Below, piece by piece: positions 7,543 to 12,009 of a DNA stretch of 12,009 nucleotides. The DNA is from a bacterium. GTDB lineage: Bacteria; Eremiobacterota; Eremiobacteria; Baltobacterales; Baltobacteraceae. The position numbers were made by a program, and so were the translations under genes. The notes beneath the pieces are model-generated. The model saw nothing but the letters and a program-made list of their open reading frames with translations. It was not told the origin of the DNA and did not search any database. Each line of letters begins with the position of its first letter. Within the stretch, counting starts at the first letter, position 1. Where the stretch lies: the NCBI GenBank assembly GCA_021781095.1, contig JAJXXM010000121.1, positions 1-12,009 of the forward strand, given 5' to 3'.

Positions 7543-7800
7543 CTACGTCGCTTTGCGCGCTCCCAAACGACGCAAAAGATTGAGGGCGAGCACCGCTCCG
7601 AGGAACGCCATGACGGCGTCACGGATGCTCGGCGCTCCGATCCCCGCGTGGGCGACGAGCGCGCCGAGCCAGCCGAGGAGCACGCCGCCGAGCACGCCGA
7701 CGGCAATCTCCAGCGGACGGCTGCGAGCGGTGCCGGGAATATAGGGTGTGAGGAACGCTGCGACCAGCGCCCCAACCACGAGCCAGAGGAGAATCGCCAT
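7543..7800 (-). CDS. GlsB/YeaQ/YmgE-family small membrane protein
   Basis: An 85-residue hydrophobic protein with three predicted transmembrane helices: near residues 2-18, 31-52 (Gly-rich, GVLGGVLLGWLGALVAHAGI) and 58-76. The order of helix, loop with a Pro (TPYIPGTARSRP), glycine-rich helix, short polar loop and last helix ending in a basic tail (NLLRRLGARK) matches the GlsB/YeaQ/YmgE family, once called transglycosylase-associated proteins. Members are often stress-induced; their biochemical role is unclear. The ATG at 7800 has no clear Shine-Dalgarno site. The gene diverges from the SIMPL-domain gene across 76 bases. Family assignment rests on the hydrophobic and glycine pattern and is moderately sure. 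Confidence 0.75.
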   Translation of the reverse strand: MAILLWLVVGALVAAFLTPYIPGTARSRPLEIAVGVLGGVLLGWLGALVAHAGIGAPSIRDAVMAFLGAVLALNLLRRLGARKAT

Positions 7801-7877
7801 TGCCGACCCATTCGGCGTCGCACGCTTCTCTTCATGGCGGCAGGGGGCGCCCGCCTCGACGCCCTACGTTGTCGGCA
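7801..7877. promoter_or_regulatory. Divergent intergenic region flanked by an inverted GTCGGCA repeat
   Basis: These bases separate the divergent GlsB/YeaQ-like and SIMPL genes and must hold both promoters if each has its own. TGCCGAC at 7801-7807 and GTCGGCA at 7871-7877 are exact inverted copies, so GTCGGCA sits right at the start codon of each gene, where a Shine-Dalgarno site would be expected. A palindrome GGGCGCCC lies at 7845-7852. No consensus -35/-10 boxes were recognised. Confidence 0.4.
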
Positions 7878-8602
7878 TGAAAACCATCGCCTTCGCGCTC
7901 TGCGCCTTCTTGCTCGCACCACTCCCCGCGCTCGCCGGTGGTGCCCACCCCTCTCACGCGGTCATCTCGGTGCATGGAACCGGTATCGTGTCGCAGATGC
8001 CCGACGTCGCCGATATCACGGTGACGATCTCGACGGTCGGGGATAACGCGACCGACGTCACCTCGCGGAATAATGCCGCGTACGAACGCATTGCCGCCGC
8101 GCTGAAAGGGCTCGGCATCGAGGCGAACGATCTTCGTACCGCCGGGTATAACCTCAGCTACAATCCGCCGCCGAATCCGCTCCCGAAAACGGTCAACCCG
8201 TACGTCCACTACGGGTACTCGCTCTATCGCAGCTTTACCATTCACGTTGAAAAACTCGACTTGGTCGGCAAAGCGATCGACGCGAGCATCGGCAACGGTG
8301 CGACCGGCATCTACGGTGTCAACTTCGGGATCGCCGATCAGCATAACGCGCGCGAACGCGCGCTCGCGAAGGCTACGGCCGATGCGCGTGCCCAAGCCCA
8401 AGCGGTCGCCGCTGCAGAGCACCTGCGCCTCGGCCGTATCATCTCGATCTCGATCGATGGTGCGACGCCACGCTACTTCCCACAGCAGGTGAGGCTCGCC
8501 ACGGCCACGATGTCCGCCCCGATGCCGGCTCCCACCGAGATCGCTCCCTCGGCGGTCGCCGTGCAAGCCGGCGTGACCGTCACCTACGCCTTGCTTCCGT
8601 GA
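7877..8602 (+). CDS. SIMPL-domain (DUF541) periplasmic protein
   Basis: A 241-residue exported protein of the SIMPL/DUF541 family, whose E. coli member YggE is linked to oxidative stress defence. Residues 1-20 are a signal peptide ending in LPALA before GG. The mature part starts with the family's strand ISVHGTGIVSQMPDVADITV (about 30-49). It continues with the helix containing NNAAYERIAAALKGLGI and then IEANDLRTAGYNLSYNPPP (81-99). The late segment has ARERALAKATADARAQAQAVA (158-178) and LRLGRIISIS (183-192), both typical. Length is normal. The ATG at 7877 is chosen because it starts the signal peptide; the open frame extends left to 7748, but that part overlaps the divergent gene and does not look coding. 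No good Shine-Dalgarno site is visible. It lies 34 bases before the Clp-like ATPase gene, likely in one transcript, which may place both in envelope stress handling. Confidence 0.88.
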   Translation: MKTIAFALCAFLLAPLPALAGGAHPSHAVISVHGTGIVSQMPDVADITVTISTVGDNATDVTSRNNAAYERIAAALKGLGIEANDLRTAGYNLSYNPPPNPLPKTVNPYVHYGYSLYRSFTIHVEKLDLVGKAIDASIGNGATGIYGVNFGIADQHNARERALAKATADARAQAQAVAAAEHLRLGRIISISIDGATPRYFPQQVRLATATMSAPMPAPTEIAPSAVAVQAGVTVTYALLP

Positions 8603-8636
8603 AACTGCGGCGTTCCGGCGGCGGTAGAACCTCTCG

Positions 8637-10574
8637 ATGAACGAACTCTGCCGCCGGTGCGCCGCTCGCCCCGCCATTGCCTACGATGAGACCGGGCGTG
8701 CGATCTGCGCCCAGTGCCGCGCATCGACCGCCGCGGCCCGCTCGGCGCTCGGCTGGCTCGGTGCGGCGGCGACCGCCGCGGGGCTCGTCGTCGCCGGTTC
8801 GCTGCTCTACGAGCGGATATCCAACGATCGCGGCAGCGGTGCCGAACCGCTCGGCGACCTCGCCAAGCGTTTCCGCGGCGGCACTCCGACGCTCGAGAGC
8901 TTCTCGCGCGACCTTACGGCGCTCGCGCGGAGCGAAAAACTCGATCCCGTCATCGGGCGCGATCTCGAAATCGAGCGCGTCATCGCGATTCTCTCGCGCC
9001 GCAGTAAAAACAATCCGGTACTCGTCGGCGAACCCGGCGTCGGAAAGACGGCGATCGCCGAAGGGCTCGCACAGCGCATTCACGCGGGGAACGTTCCGCA
9101 GGCGCTTCGCGGAAAACGCGTGCTCGCGCTCACCCTCGGCGCGCTCGTCGCCGGCACGAAGTACCGCGGCGAACTCGAGGGGCGCGTCAAACGCATTCTC
9201 GACGAACTCAAACGCAGCGGCGGAGACGTCATTCTCTTTATCGACGAGTTGCACGCCCTCGTCGGCGCCGGCGCCGCCGAGGGCGCGCTCGACGTCAGTT
9301 CGATGATCAAACCCGAACTCGCGCGCGGCGAACTCCAATGCATCGGCGCGACCACCTTCGCCGAATATCGCAAGTACATCGAATCGGATGCCGCACTGGA
9401 GCGACGTTTTCAGCCGGTCCACGTCGCCGAACCGAGCCCCGAGGCGGCGCGCGCGATTCTCGCCGGGTTACGCCGGCGGCACGAACAGCATCACCACGTC
9501 ATCATTACCGACGACGCTCTCGACGCCGCCGTCGCGCTCTCCGCGCGCTATATCGCCGATCGTTTCTTGCCCGATAAGGCGATCGATCTGCTCGATGAGG
9601 CGTCGGCATCGGCGGCGCTCGCAGCGCCACCCGGCGCGACCGCACGCGTGACGCGCGACGAGATCGCCGCGATCGTGACCAAGTGGACGGGAATCCCGCA
9701 GAATAGCATCGCCGACGATGGCGCGAACGTTCTGCTCGCGCTCGAAGAGCGGCTCGACGCGCGCGTGATCGGGCAGCACGAAGCAACGCGGAAGATCGCC
9801 GAAGCGCTACGCCGCGCGCGCGCGGGCTTGCACGACCCGCGACGCCCGCTCGGGAGTTTTCTCTTTCACGGCCCGAGCGGCGTCGGCAAAACCGAGTTAG
9901 CGAAACGCTTGGCCGCCGAACTCTTCGGCAGCGAAGAAGCGATCGTGCGCATCGACGGCGGCGAGTTTGGGGAGGCGCATAGCATCGCACGGCTCATCGG
10001 CGCGCCGCCGGGATATGCCGGACACGACGAGCCCGGGCAACTGACCGAGCCCGTGCGTCGCCGCCCGTACAGCGTCGTGCTCTTCGACGAGATCGAAAAA
10101 GCGCACCCCGATGTTGCCGCGCTCCTTCTGCAGCTACTCGGAGAGGGGCGCATCACCGACGCGAAGGGACGGACGATCGATTTCCGCCACGCGCTCGTCA
10201 TTCTCACGCTCAACGGCGACCGCGAGGACCTCGCGATGTTGCTTCGCCCCGAACTGCTCAATCGCGTCGATGAGATCGTCGCTTTCGCGCCGCTGGGAGG
10301 CGCGGAGATCGAGAAAATCGTTGCGCTCCACGTCGAGGCCCTCGCATCGCGCATGGGCGCGCGCGAAGTGCGGCTCGAAGTCGCGCAACTCGCACTGGCG
10401 GAGTTGGCCGCCGAGGCGATGCGCACGGGAAACGGTGCGCGCGATGTCGCGCGAACGGTGCAGAGCCGGCTCGGCACGCCGCTCGCGGGAGCGATGTTAG
10501 CGGGGCGCATCGCCGCCGGAGGCACCGCGCAGGTTACGTTACGCGACGGCGATTACATCGTCACCGCGGCGTAA
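8637..10574 (+). CDS. Membrane-anchored Clp/Hsp100 AAA+ ATPase with zinc-ribbon N-terminus and no ClpP loop
   Basis: A 645-residue two-ring Hsp100 unfoldase of odd build. Residues 1-30 hold a zinc ribbon (Cys5, Cys8, Cys24, Cys27), as in ClpE. Residues 36-58 form a likely transmembrane helix ([20 protein letters not shown]), replacing the Clp N domain. D1 is intact: Walker A GEPGVGKT 131-138, pore loop KYRG 175-178, Walker B FIDE 201-204, sensor GATT 237-240, Arg fingers 256-257. The M domain is missing; a short linker leads to KWTGIP at 349-354. D2 has Walker A GPSGVGKT 412-419, pore loop GYAG 459-462, Walker B LFDE 482-485, sensor Asn526, Arg finger Arg543 and sensor-2 Arg602. Only nine residues separate Asn526 from LRPELLNR, against about 29 in ClpA, so the IGL/IGF ClpP-docking loop is gone. 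Both rings should hydrolyse ATP. The likely role is membrane-tethered unfolding or disaggregation without ClpP. The start lacks a strong Shine-Dalgarno site. Confidence 0.93.
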   Translation: MNELCRRCAARPAIAYDETGRAICAQCRASTAAARSALGWLGAAATAAGLVVAGSLLYERISNDRGSGAEPLGDLAKRFRGGTPTLESFSRDLTALARSEKLDPVIGRDLEIERVIAILSRRSKNNPVLVGEPGVGKTAIAEGLAQRIHAGNVPQALRGKRVLALTLGALVAGTKYRGELEGRVKRILDELKRSGGDVILFIDELHALVGAGAAEGALDVSSMIKPELARGELQCIGATTFAEYRKYIESDAALERRFQPVHVAEPSPEAARAILAGLRRRHEQHHHVIITDDALDAAVALSARYIADRFLPDKAIDLLDEASASAALAAPPGATARVTRDEIAAIVTKWTGIPQNSIADDGANVLLALEERLDARVIGQHEATRKIAEALRRARAGLHDPRRPLGSFLFHGPSGVGKTELAKRLAAELFGSEEAIVRIDGGEFGEAHSIARLIGAPPGYAGHDEPGQLTEPVRRRPYSVVLFDEIEKAHPDVAALLLQLLGEGRITDAKGRTIDFRHALVILTLNGDREDLAMLLRPELLNRVDEIVAFAPLGGAEIEKIVALHVEALASRMGAREVRLEVAQLALAELAAEAMRTGNGARDVARTVQSRLGTPLAGAMLAGRIAAGGTAQVTLRDGDYIVTAA

Positions 10575-10587
10575 CGATACATACGCA

Positions 10588-10609
10588 CGTTCCTTACTTC
10601 GGTGGAACG
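10588..10609. terminator. Hairpin with UUCG loop between convergent genes
   Basis: In the 43-base gap between the Clp-like gene and the convergent minus-strand gene, CGTTCC (10588-10593) pairs perfectly with GGAACG (10604-10609). Inside, AC-TTCG-GT adds two pairs closed by a C(UUCG)G tetraloop, with a two-base TT bulge on one side. Its position fits a transcription end, but no T tract follows on either strand, so intrinsic termination is uncertain. Confidence 0.4.
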
Positions 10610-10617
10610 CTGACCCA

Positions 10618-11271
10618 CTATCTCGCTTCAAGAACGGTATATTGCAGTGGGTTCCGAGAAAAGAAGCGCATGCTCGCGATGATCTCTCCCGTTGCCACGT
10701 CGACTTCATACCCATCCAGTAAGTGCAGGCTGTCCCACTGAATGAAAAGTTTGCCGGTCTCATCTTCAAAGAAAACCTCCTTCGGACGAAATTTTTCGTT
10801 CCATGGATTCACTCCAAGTTGCCACCGGAGTGCTCCATCCGAGCCATACATGTAGAGATTCCGGGCGTCGTCCTTTTCGTGGCTATATTTTACGAGAAAA
10901 CCCCGTCGGAGTGGATCTTCGATAAGCGAATACGGCACCGACTTGAAATGATATGTTTGACCGCCAACACCAACCTTCAGGGCCGTGAAGTCATCACTTT
11001 GGGGCTGAATATCCGTTCCGTTGAGGATTTCAGCCGACATAATCACCGGACCGCCGCGGGTTTCCTGGTAGTACTCTGCATACCATGGGTGGTGCCGACG
11101 GAACGAGGATACCTCAATTGGGAGAGCTAGTACCCACCGCCATCGCTCACTTTTCTTCGTCCACACCAGCGCGACGTCGCCGTATTCTTCGATTTTCTCG
11201 ACGGGGAACGTCGTCCGTTCCCTCCGGTCGGGGAACTCAACCGTTCTGCCGTCGTTCGCGACCCGTATCAT
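10618..11271 (-). CDS. Soluble protein of unknown function, candidate immunity protein
   Basis: A 217-residue protein I do not recognise. It has no signal peptide and no membrane segment, and it is rich in aromatic residues with alternating beta-like segments. Examples are DVALVWTKKSERWRWVLALP (32-51), NLYMYGSDGALRWQLGVNPW (138-157) and LFIQWDSLHLLDGYEVDVATG (175-195). The phrases GSDGALRWQLG and DGYEVDVATGEI resemble blades of PQQ-type beta-propeller repeats, though only one or two would fit. The ATG at 11271 is chosen because it overlaps the TGA of the upstream gene as ATGA, which implies translational coupling; a GTG at 11307 in frame would run deep into that gene. Base composition is visibly less GC-rich than the genes to the left. 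Coupling to the tail of a large Gly/Pro-rich gene suggests a toxin-immunity pair, but that is inference. Confidence 0.75.
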   Translation of the reverse strand: MIRVANDGRTVEFPDRRERTTFPVEKIEEYGDVALVWTKKSERWRWVLALPIEVSSFRRHHPWYAEYYQETRGGPVIMSAEILNGTDIQPQSDDFTALKVGVGGQTYHFKSVPYSLIEDPLRRGFLVKYSHEKDDARNLYMYGSDGALRWQLGVNPWNEKFRPKEVFFEDETGKLFIQWDSLHLLDGYEVDVATGEIIASMRFFSRNPLQYTVLEAR

Positions 11272-12009
11272 TTCTGTCGTTGAATTGGCACCGACCACGG
11301 CCCGCACCCGCCGAGAATACAGTTTAACGCAGCCTCAAGCTCGGAGAGTGCCTCACTTACGGCTACTGAGTCCCCTTCAACGGTAGATCCCGAGCCGCCG
11401 AAAATCTGCAGCCCACCTCCGCTTCCCCAACTATTCGGGGCGGCGAATCCAATGTAGGCGGTTGAACCCGAGTTAAAACCGGAAACGAGGTTCGCATACT
11501 GCGGAAGTGACGGGAGCGCGAAAGCGCTCTGAATTTGAGCGGGCGTCATTATCGATCCATCCTCGTTAATCAACGAACCAAGAGTCTTCGCGAAAGAGCC
11601 GCCCGAAGCCCCGGGGGGTAACTGCGTCGGCGAAAACTGAATCAACGTGGTAGGGGTGAGACTTGCAGGATTCGATAACGCCGCCCCCGGTGCCCCGTTA
11701 AACACCTCGGAAACCTGGGCGGACCAGGTGAGTTGGTACGCCTCACCGCTCGCAAATGACTCCTGAAAACTCGAAGGACTACCGTAGAATCCTTTTACGG
11801 CATTATTGGCTAAGCTGCTCGAAACAAAGGTAAAAGCTGCTCCGCTCGCTCGTAACAGCGTGCCGATTGCCGCAAATTTTTGACCGGGCGTTCCTCCTAA
11901 ATGTGGCGGCTGAGGAGCACACGTGGGGTTACACGGCGGCGATGGAGGCGCGGGCGGATTCCCGCCACCAATGATCGGCGTGCCACCGAAGCCACCGCCG
12001 GTTCCGCCG
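11268..12009 (-). CDS. 3' end of a large Gly/Pro-rich protein gene, partial at the window edge
   Basis: The frame is open from the right edge to a TGA at 11268-11270, giving the last 246 residues of a longer protein. No ATG is in frame in the part beyond 11705, and the first in-frame GTG (11705) is mid-sequence without a ribosome site, so the gene starts outside the window. The visible part opens with a glycine-rich linker (GGTGGGFGGTPIIGGG) and a proline-rich stretch with two cysteines (NPPAPPSPPCNPTCAPQPPH, 17-36). A Ser/Ala/Gly-rich domain follows (LLRASGAAFTFVSSSL, GFYGSPSSFQESFASGEAYQ), then a tail with a second cysteine pair (NCILGGCGPW, near 231-240). No family is recognised. A low-complexity linker before a small C-terminal domain, coupled to the next gene by ATGA, is typical of secreted or polymorphic-toxin proteins, but could also belong to a surface protein. 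Confidence 0.65.
   Translation of the reverse strand, partial: GGTGGGFGGTPIIGGGNPPAPPSPPCNPTCAPQPPHLGGTPGQKFAAIGTLLRASGAAFTFVSSSLANNAVKGFYGSPSSFQESFASGEAYQLTWSAQVSEVFNGAPGAALSNPASLTPTTLIQFSPTQLPPGASGGSFAKTLGSLINEDGSIMTPAQIQSAFALPSLPQYANLVSGFNSGSTAYIGFAAPNSWGSGGGLQIFGGSGSTVEGDSVAVSEALSELEAALNCILGGCGPWSVPIQRQK

Noticed and set aside
7748..7876. N-terminal extension of the SIMPL-domain gene
   Set aside because: The frame is open, but this part overlaps the divergent GlsB/YeaQ-like gene, and the ATG at 7877 begins a clean signal peptide.
7369..8046. 225-codon plus-strand frame over ferredoxin and GlsB/YeaQ-like genes
   Set aside because: It is antisense to two recognised families and enters the SIMPL gene in another frame.
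7832..8677. Long minus-strand open frame opposite the SIMPL gene
   Set aside because: It is antisense to a recognised gene; its product is rich in Arg, Gly and Asp with no domain, as expected of a shadow in GC-rich DNA.
8580..9422. 280-codon minus-strand open frame opposite the Clp-like gene
   Set aside because: The plus-strand frame carries intact AAA+ motifs throughout; the antisense product shows no motif or signal.
11268..11705. Stand-alone 145-residue gene starting at GTG 11705
   Set aside because: The frame continues open to the window edge without a stop, and no ribosome site precedes the GTG, so it is the end of a longer gene.
11961..12009. GGC/GGT-type repeat as a separate DNA repeat
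   Set aside because: It is the coding sequence of the glycine-rich linker in the partial gene; no regular repeat unit is kept.

Overview
This is a GC-rich bacterial window of about 12 kb. It carries eleven protein-coding genes (ten complete, one running off the right edge), and I saw no tRNA, rRNA, CRISPR array or insertion sequence by eye. The gene set gives little phylogenetic signal: an M61 peptidase, an AttH/YbbAP-type export cluster, a seven-iron ferredoxin, a GlsB/YeaQ-like protein, a SIMPL protein and a Clp ATPase. A GC-rich environmental phylum is plausible, but the phylum cannot be fixed from the sequence alone. Start codons are varied (ATG, GTG, TTG), and several genes lack a clear Shine-Dalgarno sequence.

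Left part (68-2539, plus strand): a secreted M61-family metallopeptidase with a strong ribosome binding site. Its stop codon is followed directly by the ATG of a small exported or membrane-anchored protein of unknown function. The small gene overlaps, tail to tail, a minus-strand gene for a one-helix membrane protein with a zinc-ribbon-like tail (2520-2786).

Centre (2816-7449, minus strand, reading right to left): ferredoxin, ABC ATPase, two-module FtsX-like permease and an AttH/CrtC-like lipocalin-fold protein, ending in a convincing intrinsic terminator at 2816-2838. The three transport genes are contiguous or overlapping. They look like one export or lipid-handling system: the ATPase drives the permease, and the exported AttH-like protein acts beyond the membrane.

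Right-centre (7543-10574): a GlsB/YeaQ-like membrane protein (minus) diverges from a periplasmic SIMPL-domain protein (plus). The SIMPL gene is followed 34 bases later by an unusual Clp/Hsp100 AAA+ ATPase. This ATPase has an N-terminal four-cysteine zinc ribbon and a transmembrane helix in place of the Clp N domain. It lacks the M domain and has lost the stretch that holds the ClpP-docking loop. It is the most interesting object here: a predicted membrane-tethered, ClpP-independent unfoldase.

Right edge (10618-12009, minus strand): base composition drops and codon use changes. The 3' end of a large Gly/Pro-rich gene overlaps by ATGA a 217-residue soluble protein. The layout resembles the tail of a polymorphic toxin with its immunity gene, but neither protein was recognised, so that reading is inference.
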